Shown here one piece after another: positions 23,267-33,449 of a DNA stretch of 60,000 nucleotides. Numbering within the stretch: position 1 is the stretch's first letter; each line of letters opens with the position of its first letter. The notes below the pieces were generated by a model, which saw only the letters and a list, made by a program, of their open reading frames with translations, was not told the DNA's origin and made no database searches. The stretch spans positions 12,444,001 to 12,504,000 of the forward strand of contig NC_135558.1 of assembly GCF_964340395.1 (NCBI RefSeq). The letters run 5' to 3'. The translations under genes were made by a program, and so were the position numbers. This stretch comes from Glandiceps talaboti. Its lineage: Eukaryota > Hemichordata > Enteropneusta > Spengelidae.

Positions 23267-25965
23267 TCATTCATTCATACCTTGTTTATCCAATACTAAT
23301 GCATAGGCTGTCATCACTCCTGTTGATGCAAGAGTTTGGATGTTATTTCCATCAAGATCCGACTTTGCAACTTGTGCAGATGAACCGTACGTTGACCAAT
23401 AGATGGTGCTAAAAACAATAAGCAAAACTGACACGTTAAATAAACCATTGCAGTTCAATGGCCACCCACAATTTACAGAATCGAGTTGAAATGAGGACAC
23501 TAAAAATACACCTCTCCGAAAAAGTGTTCCCGTAGTTTTTTTGAGTAGACTGTATAAATCGTCAAGTAAAGACTGAATCTACATTTCTTTGGAAAACTAA
23601 ACCTTTAGCGGAGACTCTCGTGGAGAATTTACACAGTCGAGGAGCCACGAACACATTCATTTCCGTGTCGGTAACTTTCAAAACTGCAGCGTTTATAGGC
23701 ATAATTCAGTTGAAGATTAACATTTAGACGTGAAAACAGTTGTCTGTCTGAGCTATAAAAAGTTGGTCAAGAACAAAAACGTAATCACAATATTTATGTG
23801 TAATACTTATGGCTCCGCGGATAAGATAACATTAATACAAGAACCTGGGATTGAAACCCTGGTCTTTAAGGCCAGGGTTTACAGGTCTTATTTAGTCGAC
23901 TACACTCTAACCCTCTTTGCCTGATATCATGTATTCATTTGTCATTATTAAAATCAATTTATGGGAGTAACTATATTCTTCATGATCCTTCATGGTGGGA
24001 ATCGCACTCTCAACAGAGCTCTTGTTGCCTGGTATCAAAAACAAGAACTGTTACTCTAACAGCACATTTGAAAAAAAAAAGAGAGAAAATAATTGTGTAA
24101 TACTTGCCCTTCTTCACAGTCGAGTATGATAACAAAAGGTTTGTCTATATTGATTATTTCCTCTCGATCACTCCCATCTAAGTTGGCACGCTCTATTCGG
24201 TTGTAATCTGGAGCGGCCCAATAAATCTTTCTATTGGTCACATCTAATGCTATCTTCTCTGTCGCTGTTAGAAATATTGAAAAACCAGTCAATCATTAAG
24301 CAGTTTGTTTCATAAAATATAAAGCGAATAGTGCCCCTATATGCACATTGAGGTCACTATGGGTAACTAGTCCATATCACGTGGTACGATTTAAGCCAAT
24401 CACTGAAGGAAATAACGTTTTAAGATAAATTTTAGCTTTATTTTGGGTTGGAGCGATAATCTACAATCTAGTATACTAGTAATTGCAAATTTGAAACCAT
24501 TGTTTTGAACCGAGCAGAGCTGCTTATTAAAGGTAGACTGTCGACAGTCGTTCGTGCCTTTTTCGCTACGTTTCATCTAAGGGCGGCCCTTTTTATTTTT
24601 CTGTTTCTCATCTCCCGACCGACCCTAATTTGCAGCTCCGACATCAGAAAAAAAAAAGTTTTTTTATTTCCGACCGACCCCTGAGCACAGCAAAATTGTA
24701 AGGTTCCCCATGGCGTCTTAGGCCAGTTCTGCCGAGGCCACGACCTTGCGACATTGGCCCCCTAAAATTACAAATGAAGCAATAATTTTCCCACCTTGCG
24801 TCGCTTTGGCGCATTCATTTTACGGCAGACATCAAAATTATCTAAGTCCACGGCCGGACCAGGCCAGGCTCTGACTCGACGTGAATCCCACAAGAAGTAT
24901 ACTGACTGCGTAAGGGAAAGTTTTGTTGACATCATATAAGATACAGTGACAACGCGCAGTTCTATTGTTAACATAAAAAATGCCACAAAAAGATCAACTT
25001 TGATAAACTTAATCTACAAATTAAAACATTAGAGGGATTAGATGAGACGTCGAAATAAAATGGACGTCTCTCGTCAAATGTTTTGTCTACTGTCACTGTC
25101 GTGACCTCTGACCTAATCACTGACGTGTGCGAAACACTGAACTTGCTATCGGAACATCTATCTGCCATGCCACAGCTCAGAAGCCTTCGTGAACCAAATT
25201 TATGGGACAGGTTGTGATTTTCATTTGTTGATGGGTTAAATTAAATGAGTACATGTGTATTTTGCTGTGTTAGGGGATCGTGTTGCATGATGTTGACAGT
25301 GCTAGTGACACATGTGAATGTTGGGCACTGAATCAATGCGTAATCACTGGCATGGCCACTATAGACGGCCGATGTATGTGCGCCCGGTCGTCAGACATGA
25401 AGAACGAACTGGTCGTGCAAATCAGAAAAAAATTAATGTAATATTTACAGAGCATCCCAACTTTGACTTTGTTGATAGTTTTAGTTAAAGATTCAAGTTC
25501 TGAGTTTCAAGGACACCTAATGTCAGCTTTCCGTATCATTGCAAGTTTACGGTACGTAACTATGCTGTCATTTGATATAGCAGGACCAAATCATGATACA
25601 CAGCCAGTAACGGTTAATTAATAACAAATAAATTATTTTAAAGTTTTTTTGACTATTATTTGTAAGTTTTTCGTTCACATTTGTTACTTTTTAAAGTCAG
25701 GGATTTTTTTTCTTCAAAATGTCATGAATTTGAAGAGGGAATGATACACACAGCAGTGTACTAACAATTTAAAAAATGAAACAAGTGGTTACAAGTTTAG
25801 GATTTCTCAAAGTTTTTATTCAATCATATGTTCACTGTGACTTATTTTGAAGTTGTTCATTGTCCTTGTCTGAAAAAAAGGAATTATAAATTTTAGCACT
25901 GCTATTCATTGATATTCAGATTAAAAATTGTGACTGCCTGGCTGTCAAATCTTTCTAAACAATAT

Positions 25966-26062
<97 letters not shown>

Positions 26063-28814
26063 ATATATATATATATATATAACTTAAAATTACATAATCT
26101 TAATTGCCTTCTTTTTCTAAGGTGTAATGTGTAGTACACAATTTTCAAAAAATAGCTTACTGGGAACTTATTATGAATGGAATTTTTTTATGTAGTTAGG
26201 TAATGGTCTATACGTAATGGAATATCTCAGACCACAGTATCTCTATAGTGGTCTGAGATAATTTATATGAATATTTCATAGACAATAATAATTGACCCCA
26301 CTCCCTGTCAAATGACACCACTTTTTGGAACCAAGGGCCTAGGGGCCTGTGTCCCCACTTGTTCATGACATTCACAAGCCATTAACGGTCCAAGTGCAAC
26401 AAACCCGCTTGGACCAACAAACCCGCGGGCTTGCCTGACGAAAACGGGTGTCATAAAAGTTGTTTGCATCTCTAAAGCTGTTTGTAGTGTTACTTATAAT
26501 AGCCTAATAAATTGATAACAACTGATATAAGACGGAGATAAGGTTTGCCTCAATTGACCCACTCCTTAGAAATGATCTTACGCTGTGAACTACACTGTTT
26601 ACTTGTGTTATGTAAGAGCCCATCATCACATGTGTAAATATTGGTACTCTTTGATAACAAGTGGACTTGCTTCTTTAATGGCTTGTCCCAGTAATGTGGA
26701 ACCCCCCCCTCTCACCCACAAGTTCACACTGAAGAAAAATGTTTCATAGAAGTAATGGTTTATATAAATAAAAATTCATCTAGCACACTGATGACAATCA
26801 CGTAAGTGTTTCAAAAAGTTACATACTAAAGTTCAAATTGGATAACTTGAAAACATTGTTAGCGATGGCAATGCCACTTTGATTAATAGGACGAATGTAT
26901 TAGTACTCATGATAAAATCACACAATAGTTCATGGCTACAGATATACACCCATCAGGATGATAAGTATTTAATCATCTTCTTACAAAGTTGTTCTACAGA
27001 CTTGTCAACCTTGCTAAAATGAAGGCAAGAGACTTGTAACAAGGAATTCAATAAAGAGAAGAGAAATGAAGTTGTATAGAGACTAACAGGACAGAAAGGA
27101 CAGAGAATAGAACTGAAAAAAATACATTTTTTTTTCTTGCCCCCCTTTTTTTTTTATTTCGCCCGCCCGACCCGCCTGACTATTTCATTGGAGATGAGAA
27201 ACAAAAAAAAACAAAACCTCACCCTAAAACAAAGTCGTCGCCTCGCTCTGTAGCACTGAATACTAACGCTCCTATCAGTACGCGGTTATAGTATTGCTCC
27301 GGAGCGAGACGACGACTTTAGTTTTCGATAAAACGTAGCAAAACAGGCACGAACGACTGTCGACAGTCTACTTCTTAGGCTATTCAATGCAAACATGGCT
27401 GGAGGTACATAACAGACTTACTAGCTATGCCAGTTGAAACAATAACTTCACAATTGGTACCATCCAAGGAACATTTACCAATTTGATCAAGATCAATATC
27501 GGTCCAGTAAACCTTTCTTTCCACGGGGTCAAAATCTACTCCAGTGATGTACGTGTGACCAGCCAAATTTAAGTATGTAGACTGGACCACAGAATTCTCA
27601 ATAGTTAAGTGTATAACATCTTTAAACGCAGCCACCAGGAAAAAGTTTTCGTGAGCAATGCCTGTGATGAAATGAAAGAATAATTAGGAGAGGACGGGTC
27701 AGATTATACAGTCCATTCCTAGTAGTATAGAAGTGGGCATTATTTTACAAGACAACGTTTTCTGTGAAGTCTAATTTCAAAACGGGTGATTCTATTAATA
27801 TGACCAACTTTCACTCTCACAATGTATGTCAGGAAGTACTATCTCTAGGTTTTGGTGAAAAAGTTTTGGCAAATCAGTGAACTGATAAAAGTCATATATC
27901 TTGTAATTATAAAGCAACGCATTTTTGATCAGGTGCAACAAACCATATGTCAGAGCTCAAATTGAAGCTTCACCAAAGTGTATTTTATATAAACATTTAA
28001 ATGATTTGTTTTATATTCAATACTATTTATGCAAACGTTTACTTTTACCAATGCAAGTAATGGCTAAATATAGATTGTCGTCAAGTTTAGCCATTAGAAA
28101 CCGGACACTATCAAGGTAAAGTCAGGAATTTGAGAAATTGCCCACAATGTAACAATGATGGGGTGAAGTTAGTTTATTGGGGGAAGTAAAAAATTGATGG
28201 TTTATCATCCGATCGTGGTATGTAATTTCTGAGCACAAATTTTATCAAGAGAAATTCGTACCCGTGATTTTTTTTAAATTTTTGTGACAGCAATGATATC
28301 TCAGTTATATCAGTCTGTCTTCAAATTTTCACGACAAATGATAGCTCATTTGAAAATTAATAAAATGCCACGAACTCATCTGAGTGCATAAGGAGAATAA
28401 CTGTGCATGCCCACTGTTAATGACATTATAATTTTCACAATTAATGGTAATATCTTAAATTCTATGTAATTTGGTTCATGCATCGATGAAGTTGACTGCA
28501 TTTCCTGCATTCTTCCTTGAATATTTGGTGATGAATTTCGAGTTTTGTCTTGCGCCATCTTTGTTCGGCCAATTTTCTCTTCTTGATTGCCTTGTTGATC
28601 TCAGTAGATAATGAAATATTCAAATTCAGTACTGTCAACATAATAATACATTCAATAGAAAACAGTCAGAAACCATCCCCAATAAAAACATATAAATTTG
28701 TGCACTGTGTCCCTTTACTTTCTACAAACAGAACTTACCTTCGACGATGTGTTCCCCATAGAACACCAAGACAAGGGAAATGACAATTACTCTCACTACT
28801 GCGTCAACAACCAT
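17261..28814 (-). CDS. YWTD-propeller / D8C single-pass membrane receptor, nine coding exons, complete
   Basis: Exons 28739-28814, 27422-27661, 24108-24264, 23281-23408, 21106-21384, 19694-19960, 19156-19266, 18343-18453 and 17261-17415 give one open frame of 507 codons. Order: signal peptide (about 1-26); LDL-receptor class-B six-bladed propeller (about 29-293) with KVYWTD, KIYWAA, TIYWST, KLYWAD and FIYWPH; D8C domain (about 294-418) with exactly eight cysteines, including EGWYRF and the MPTSC and GMCGT motifs; Thr-rich linker (420-457); transmembrane helix (about 461-484); basic CYRKNR and a 20-residue tail. YWTD propellers of the LRP and nidogen families bind protein ligands. D8C is known from uromodulin, GP2 and OIT3. 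I know no named family with this combination, so ligand and role are open. All introns are phase 1 except the GC-AG intron 3 (phase 2). Confidence 0.88.
18343..18453 (-). CDS. Receptor exon 8: linker
   Basis: Acceptor TTTCATCCAG and donor AAAG|GTAGTT, phase 1 on both sides. Encodes AEEPQVTHGPTHGPIGDNM, then a Thr/Ser/Asn stretch: a low-complexity extracellular stalk with a short THGP repeat. Confidence 0.8.
19156..19266 (-). CDS. Receptor exon 7: second half of D8C domain
   Basis: Acceptor AAATTACAG; donor ACAG|GTAACG. Encodes DCCDESVDIYVKDCGNFTVY, then KLKPLQESLVAYCT, the usual C-terminal half of D8C (paired Cys, DCG-F-VY-L, YC). Phase 1 to phase 1. Confidence 0.88.
19359..19596. mobile_element. 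Foldback MITE, family A copy 3 (right end missing)
   Basis: Begins AAGTTCCCATATGGATGAGG, has TTGTAACTCAATAAATTGCA facing TTTTGCAATGTATTGAGTTA, and lacks the outer right arm. Lies in receptor intron 6. Confidence 0.7.
19694..19960 (-). CDS. Receptor exon 6: first half of D8C domain
   Basis: Acceptor CATATTCTAG; donor AAAG|GTGAGC. Encodes DPCEVSKHVEIDNQYRSEQF, then LEEGWYRFINDADGKMPTSC, VGMCGTQYPIWID and GCINKG. This matches the D8C pattern with EGWYRF and MPT-C. N-glycosylation sequons NSS, NMT and NIT are present. Confidence 0.88.
21106..21384 (-). CDS. Receptor exon 5: propeller blades 5-6
   Basis: Acceptor TTATTTATTACAG; donor AATG|GTAAGT. Encodes RKLYWADDGADQIEVYDL, GIAIAGDFIYWPHAHTAKVY and the closing segment ending YYEGSVSSCSN. 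Two YWTD-type motifs. Confidence 0.9.
21990..22345 (+). repeat. Dispersed repeat family G, copy 2
   Basis: Shares CACTAGCTGCAACTG, GGTAAACATATTTT, CTAATTATTGGCATTT and TTTTCAGTGAATATATTG with 44040-44400 in the same order. Lies in receptor intron 4. The minus-strand open frame across it is repeat-derived. Confidence 0.7.
22375..22626 (-). mobile_element. tRNA-derived SINE (type 1)
   Basis: On the minus strand the head reads GGGGGCCGAGTGGTTAAACC, a pol III box A, followed about 30 bases later by a degraded box-B-like GGTCGAGGTTCTGACC. The body contains GGTACTCCGGTTTCCTCC, common in tRNA-derived SINEs of marine invertebrates. The tail is AT-rich with TTTAT-type repeats. The box B is eroded, so it is probably old. 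Confidence 0.75.
22800..22945 (-). mobile_element. tRNA-derived SINE fragment (type 2)
   Basis: Minus strand has a box-A-like TGATGTAGTTGTTAGAGC (about 22915-22932) and a good box B GAGTTCAAATC (22879-22889) with tRNA-like spacing. Not a functional tRNA because the stems do not pair well. Confidence 0.55.
23208..23266. repeat. (CA)n microsatellite
   Basis: About 28 CA units just after GCGCGCACGCACG, ending 14 bases before the donor of receptor exon 4. Confidence 0.97.
23281..23408 (-). CDS. Receptor exon 4: propeller blade 4
   Basis: Acceptor TATTGTTTTTAG; donor CAAG|GTATGA. Encodes TIYWSTYGSSAQVAKSDLDG, then NNIQTLASTGVMTAYALVLD. Begins with one base that completes a Gly codon split across the GC-AG intron. 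Confidence 0.9.
23409..24107 (-). other. GC-AG intron 3 of the receptor gene
   Basis: The donor reads GAAGG|GCAAGTATT. Only this GC site keeps the frame (GG+C = Gly, giving DCEEG-TIYWST). The nearest GT, two codon positions later, shifts the frame and breaks the next YWTD motif. Confidence 0.85.
23735..23930 (+). repeat. Dispersed SINE-like repeat family I, copy 1
   Basis: Shares GGATTGAAACCCTGG and CTTTAAGGCCAGGG, plus the GATAAGATAAC flank, with inverted copies near 44955-45105 and 51795-51985. The GGGATTGAAACCC core resembles a box B. Confidence 0.6.
24108..24264 (-). CDS. Receptor exon 3: propeller blade 3
   Basis: Acceptor ATTTCTAACAG; encodes TEKIALDVTNRKIYWAAPDY, then NRIERANLDGSDREEII and VIILDCEEG. 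Ends at the GC donor. The LDG and YW positions match LDL-receptor class-B repeats. Confidence 0.9.
25000..25168 (-). other. Coding-like cargo inside the intron-2 element (uncertain)
   Basis: An ATG at 25168 opens MADRCSDSKFSVSHTSVIRS, continuing with TTVTVDKTFDERRPFYFD, in a CpG-rich patch unlike its neighbours. A second open stretch further on (about 24770-24930) includes RAWPGPAVDLDNFDVCRK and KRRKVGK. No homology is recognised. It may be captured host sequence, a relic of an autonomous element or chance. Confidence 0.25.
25967..26081. repeat. (TA)n microsatellite
   Basis: About 57 TA units with one CATG interruption near 26057. Inside the intron-2 element. Confidence 0.97.
26224..26262. 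repeat. Short perfect hairpin
   Basis: ATCTCAGACCAC and GTGGTCTGAGAT pair around a short loop. GTGGTCTGAG also occurs near 12379, 21600 and 36839. Confidence 0.7.
27228..27325. mobile_element. Nested hairpin MITE
   Basis: AAAGTCGTCGCCTCGCTCTG at the left faces GGAGCGAGACGACGACTTT at the right, with a second paired block (ATACTAAC/GTTATAGTAT). It lies within the right arm of the larger element, so it is probably a later insertion. Confidence 0.65.
27422..27661 (-). CDS. Receptor exon 2: propeller blades 1-2
   Basis: Acceptor TTTCATCACAG; donor GCTA|GTAAGT. Encodes IAHENFFLVAAFKDVIHL, then TYITGVDFDPVERKVYWTDI and IGKCSLDGTNCEVIVSTGIA. The opening strand FFLVAAFKDV resembles the first strand of LRP propellers, which closes the circle with the last blade. 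Confidence 0.92.
28739..28814 (-). CDS. Receptor exon 1: start codon and signal peptide
   Basis: ATG at 28814-28812 in context AACAAGATGG. Encodes MVVDAVVRVIVISLVLVFYG then EHIVEG, a clear signal sequence, with donor GAAG|GTAAGT. Phase 1 joins exon 2 exactly. Confidence 0.9.
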
Positions 28815-28865
28815 CTTGTTATGACAAAAGTTCACCTCTCCAGGCTTCAAAGAGTTACGTACACT
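28815..28865 (-). other. Receptor 5' UTR part of exon 1
   Basis: A strong acceptor (TTTTGTCTTTTGCAG) lies at 28866, so the first coding exon begins with 51 untranslated bases and a separate upstream non-coding exon is implied. Confidence 0.7.
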
Positions 28866-29327
28866 CTGCAAAAGACAAAAAAATTAGCTTTTGCTGGTAC
28901 ATTTTGATGTACAGTACCAATACTCCAGTAGCGGAAACTAAAACTGTAATGACGATATACACTCTGGCCAAACTTGGTTGACTATAATTATCCCCACCCC
29001 CACCCCAGGGTGTGCTATTACAATGGGCCCCGTCCGTCCGTGCTTCTGCGCTTCCGTCCGTAATAAGTCATTTCTCAGATATATCCAATCTTTCAAACCT
29101 GACACAAAGGTGACATATCATATATGGGACATATGCACGTCAATTTGTTTTTGATATATGCAAATTTGACCGAATGGGCCACATACATAGTTAAAATCAA
29201 TATTTACTGTATAACTCAAAAGCTGTAATACACAGACAATCCGTTCAAGTGCCTACCTCATATAATCAGATGCAAGCTATCTTTTGGAGATCTTGGCCTT
29301 TGACCTTCAGGGTCAATTATCAAAATC

Positions 29328-29409
<82 letters not shown>

Positions 29410-29462
29410 CAGACAGACAGACAGACATACATACATACATACAGACAGACAGACAGACAGAC
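29328..29462. repeat. (CAGA)n microsatellite
   Basis: About 30 CAGA units with a CATA interruption near 29427. Open frames across it are artefacts. Confidence 0.97.
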
Positions 29463-30119
29463 TTGACAGGCATTTTACCTTGAACCAACCTGTAGTTCAG
29501 TGTTGCAAAGTTAGGTAGAGAATGTTTCCAAGCAAATTCAAGGAGAGATTAATTCCAGTGCCATTCACATACACTTGTTACACTATGTTAAGTACCTCAT
29601 AAATGTTTTAATGGTTTAATGAGATCAATAAAACAATAATTACTGTATACTCCTATCTGTCTAAATTTTCCTGACAGACATTTCACATAAAAATCATGGT
29701 TTTTAACCCTGATTTGCATATCGCCAATGGGATCATCATGTAATCAATATCACTTGATCTGTACATCCCCAGAAACTTCCCTGTGAAATTTCAGCCAAAT
29801 CAGCGAAGTACTTTTGGAATTACAGATTTTTGATCAAAACGATACATTTTATCCCTAATTTGCATATCACTGATGGGATCATCATGTTATGAGCAACTTC
29901 CAATCTACACACCTATAAGTACGTTCCCACCAAATTTCAGACCAATCTGCACAGTAGATTTTGAGTTTAAATTGTTTGACCAAAAATCACAGTTTTGACC
30001 CAAATCACACACCTGTGGTAAGATAATTTTGATTTGAACAATTTTCCAACTAGACACCCACGGTAATATACCCACCAAATATCATGGCAATTGGCCCAGT
30101 GGTTTTTTACTTTAAGTTG

Positions 30120-30122
<3 letters not shown>

Positions 30123-30190
<68 letters not shown>

Positions 30191-30197
30191 GCACGCA
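30123..30197. repeat. (CA)n microsatellite
   Basis: About 32 CA units followed by CGCACGCACGCAC. Confidence 0.97.
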
Positions 30198-30239
30198 CAT
30201 TTTGCCATGCCTATAGCACTACTGAACCTTAAAAACAAC

Positions 30240-31990
30240 TACTCCCATGGTAAAAAAAACTATACTCCTGTAATTGATTCCAAATGCCCCATACCACAAC
30301 CTTGAAAAATGTTCTTTATATGTCTCACAACCAGTACATGCAAAGCTAACTATTCAAAATTGCATGATAAGTGAGAAAAAAGAGTTAAAACTGGTGATCA
30401 GCGGCTGACCAGAGTAGCCCCGGACTTACACTTGTACTGCCTGTTGTTATCCCGTTTAGGGGTTATGACGTCATAGAGAGGGGGGCGTTTTGTCTTAATT
30501 AGTTTAGTAAGCAATGACAGACAGTGGTAATTTTAACTTTGATACTCGTCAGTTGATTTGTTAGTTTAAATGTAGTGTACCATACTGTACATCTCTGAAG
30601 TGGAGGGGGGCTGGTAATTACACATATTAGAATACGTGTAGCGGGGGGGGGGGGGAAGAGACTACGAAAATTCTTTGATTCATTTCAAGGGGGGAGGGCA
30701 TGAAATTGTTTGAGCGTGCAAGGGGGGGGGGAGAGCCGTGATAAATTTTGAATTTTGACCAAAATATTTTCTCCCCAGGGCCCCCATGCCGTAAATTCTG
30801 GTCCCAGCCTTAGGGGCGCACCTACTGTTATCAGAATGCCTCTAATGAAAACTAGAATGACTAAAAAAAAAATTCGAACCAAGCATAATATTCCGATTAC
30901 CGATTTTTTCCCCGTCACAGAAGTTGATTGCTATTATTAAAAGTTTTGCTTTGCGGTGCAGGCTTTCAACCTGCTTTGACTGCCTTGGCGAGACAAAATT
31001 AAATTTGGCCAATTTTTTTTGTCTATATTTGAAATGGGAGTGATCTGAAAATGTTTTACAGTTTTCATTGTGGTCTTGTATTGTCACATGCTAAGCTTGG
31101 CTTGTGAAAGCGAGTTTACATCTATTATTTTTGGCCAGGGCTTCCTAGGCCTAGGGCAAAATACTCTAGACTTACAGAGCCCGAGTCCGAGCCCTTGGAA
31201 GTATATACATGTACTTCCATGCTGAGACCCACATAAAACCCCAGACACTCGCATTCGGCCTGAACAGAAGTAGGCCTCATCGACCTGTTGGGGACTCGAA
31301 TTATTGCGGGTTGTTTTTATCACAGTGTACAGGTGATTATTAGGAGTCTTCAATTATTGGTATTTGGGTAGTGTTGTCAGGGAAGGGAAGTAGTTTTGTT
31401 TCGCATAGTAGTAGTAGTAGTGGTTACCCAGGGTAGTTACCGCGGCGTTACGGTAGAGCCGCTCTCTCCCAATCATTGAAGCTGAAGCCTGGGGCTAAAG
31501 TAGTGTACACATGGACTCGGAGACCACACTCGGGGGTTGAATTAATCCATATTTGTCAATTATAGATTTTGCAAAATTATTGAAGTCGTACATAAATACT
31601 GTATCTAACTTCAAAAGAAACAGACACTTTCGCTCATGACCATGCCATGCTTTGGGGTCACGACCTTGATTGCTGACGTCAATATTGTCCAATCATATAT
31701 AATAGAATATCATGGACATCGCACTATTTGATTCGTCTGTTTCCTAAACTGTATACTTCTGATTATGACTCGCTACTAGTAACTTCTGGTGAATACCCGG
31801 GGTGAATATTACATGTAACTAGGCTTGTTGTATGACGTGCCAGGGCAAGGGAAACCATACAATTTTTTTTAGACGAGACGCTAAACTCGAGACTCGCGAA
31901 ATGTCATAACTGTTTTACAACTTTACTGCTGATAATAAAACCCGGTTCATAAATTTACCTTCTTAGTTTAACGTCATTTTCATCGAAATT
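30240..31990. other. Non-coding DNA, probable 5' intron or promoter side of the receptor gene
   Basis: G-runs at 30604-30654 and 30721-30730 and scattered short open frames. No exon I can support. Confidence 0.4.
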
Positions 31991-32005
31991 TAGGAAGTTA
32001 CTTAC

Positions 32006-32075
32006 ACGAATCTCGGCTTTTGAGCGACACGTAGTGTTGTTTACGATGAATGTCGGACTCGGAGCAAATCGATTT
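32006..32075 (-). other. Candidate untranslated first exon (receptor gene), site 1
   Basis: A strong minus-strand donor GATTCGT|GTAAGTAA lies at 32005 after CpG-containing sequence (CGTGTCGCTCAAAAGCCGAG). Position and strand suit a 5' UTR exon spliced to 28865. The transcription start is not defined by the sequence; the upper limit given is a guess. Confidence 0.3.
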
Positions 32076-32089
32076 ATAGCATGGAAGTA

Positions 32090-32462
32090 TCACCAACGGT
32101 ACTACATGTCATGACAGCGACAAGGATCATCTCTTGCACCAAGAAGTTTGAACACATTTCTCCAATTCTTATCAGCCTGCACTGGTTACCAGTTCGTTTC
32201 AGGATTGATTACAAAATTTACTGTTACCATATAAAGCTCTTCATGGCTTCACTCAATAGTACATTGTTATTCGTGATTTTCTCCAGTCATAAGCTTATAC
32301 ACCGAGTCGTACTCTGCGTTCTACAAACAAGAATCTGCTTACAACAACAAAGACTGAGACAATTAGGTCGTTCATTCTCATATGTCGCCCCCAAACTATG
32401 GAACTCTTTGGCACTTGACATTCGCCAAGCTTCCAGCCTGGATTGTTTTAGAACAAATAACT
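32090..32462 (+). mobile_element. LINE remnant (CR1/Rex-like reverse transcriptase C-terminus)
   Basis: The plus-strand frame reads FEHISPILISLHWLPVRFRI, then DYKIYCYHIKLFMAS, and later RSFSYVAPKLWNSLALDIRQ and ASSLDCFRTNN. This HI-P-L-LHWLPV, A-LWNSL, IR pattern is typical of the thumb and C-terminal part of CR1-type reverse transcriptases. Lacks the catalytic domain, so a dead 5'-truncated copy. Confidence 0.85.
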
Positions 32463-33449
32463 GAAGACTTACAATGAAATGCAAATAACCAGCGTGAAAG
32501 TAAAAGACACAACAGTGATTTTCAAGATAACCTCAATTGATACCAGTAAGACCCCTGTACTAGTATATAAACAATTTTTTGCAAAGTCCAATTCAAACAA
32601 TCAACACCAAGTGTGGTATTTGATAAAAGGAGGTTGTATAATAGATGTCTTGTGTTCAATCTCAGTGTAAGGTTCAAGCTATTGTATTGCAAGATTGTCT
32701 ATAAAAATGGTGTTTCTCGGTAGGTTAATTTCACCATAGACCCTCCACCCACAGCGTCGTTATACGTATTTTACTCCTGCGAAAATTCACACGACAGACA
32801 TACTAGTATCTAACGAACATTGAATTTCTATTCTCGCAAGCCAGAGTACATATTTCTGCTGAAGCAGCCGGGTACGTTTCGGACAGTGCCGTGAAGAGGC
32901 CCGTGGTTTACGAAGTTGTAATTTTTCAAGTGTCTCACTGCGTCTCTTCGATCTTCTTCGGAAGGTTTCGGAAATGACGTCATTTTATCTCTCCAAGTTG
33001 TTTCGGGTCAACCTACTAGGATAGGACTGAACACCTTTCAGTGAACGAGGGGTTTACCTCGGCTTGTTTATAAATGTTTAGACTTTTAAATTACTCAATG
33101 TTTATCCTAAACCAGTTATTTACAAGTCATTTGGTGTTTTCCACAACATTAAAATAAAAATGAAATGAGATAAAATAAAATATAGAACAAAACAGAATTA
33201 TATAAGAGAATAAATAAACAATTTAGCTATACGAAGCTTCCTATACTAAGCAGTTGTATTTACATGTCTAATGTTTCACAAAAAATTAGTGATGACGAAC
33301 TCAAACGACAGTAAGTTATAAATTGGAACCTTAATACATGGGATATATATGGATGTAATTTGCTCTCGTGTGTAGAAATCGTATATTGGTAAAAGGAGAC
33401 ACTCAAGGAGATGACGATCCCTTCGGAAAATTTAAAGTTGTCAACTTAC

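Larger units (their letters stand above)
24533..27371. mobile_element. 2.8-kb terminal-inverted-repeat element in receptor intron 2
   Basis: The ends are 45-bp inverted repeats matching at 42 positions: GTAGACTGTCGACAGTCGTT at the left (24533 onward), and its complement AACGACTGTCGACAGTCTAC ending at 27371. Inner parts of both arms share TTGTTTCTCATCTCC. A second hairpin (27228-27325) is nested in the right arm. The interior is partly CpG-rich and carries a (TA)n run. No transposase is visible. It fills about 90 percent of the intron and stops 46 bases from the donor of exon 2. Clear target-site duplications were not found. Confidence 0.8.
28980..30240. mobile_element. Composite repeat with tandem subunits and CAGA/CA tracts
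   Basis: Includes GTCCGTCCGTGCTTCTGCGC, a (CAGA)n run at 29328-29462 and three diverged tandem units of about 150 bp (29690-30120; each has TTTGCATATC, GGGATCATCATG and a CCACCAAAT-type block). It ends with (CA)n and TTTGCCATGCCTATAGCACT. The same end flanks a second (CA)n near 34.5 kb, which suggests a mobile family with a microsatellite end. Class unknown. Confidence 0.55.

Noticed and set aside
24095-24108. GT donor (GGGCAA|GTATTA) for receptor exon 3
   Set aside because: It shifts the frame of exon 4 and destroys the YWTD blade; the GC donor four bases upstream restores it.
29249-29518. DRQTDRQT-repeat frames
   Set aside because: Translations of the (CAGA)n microsatellite.
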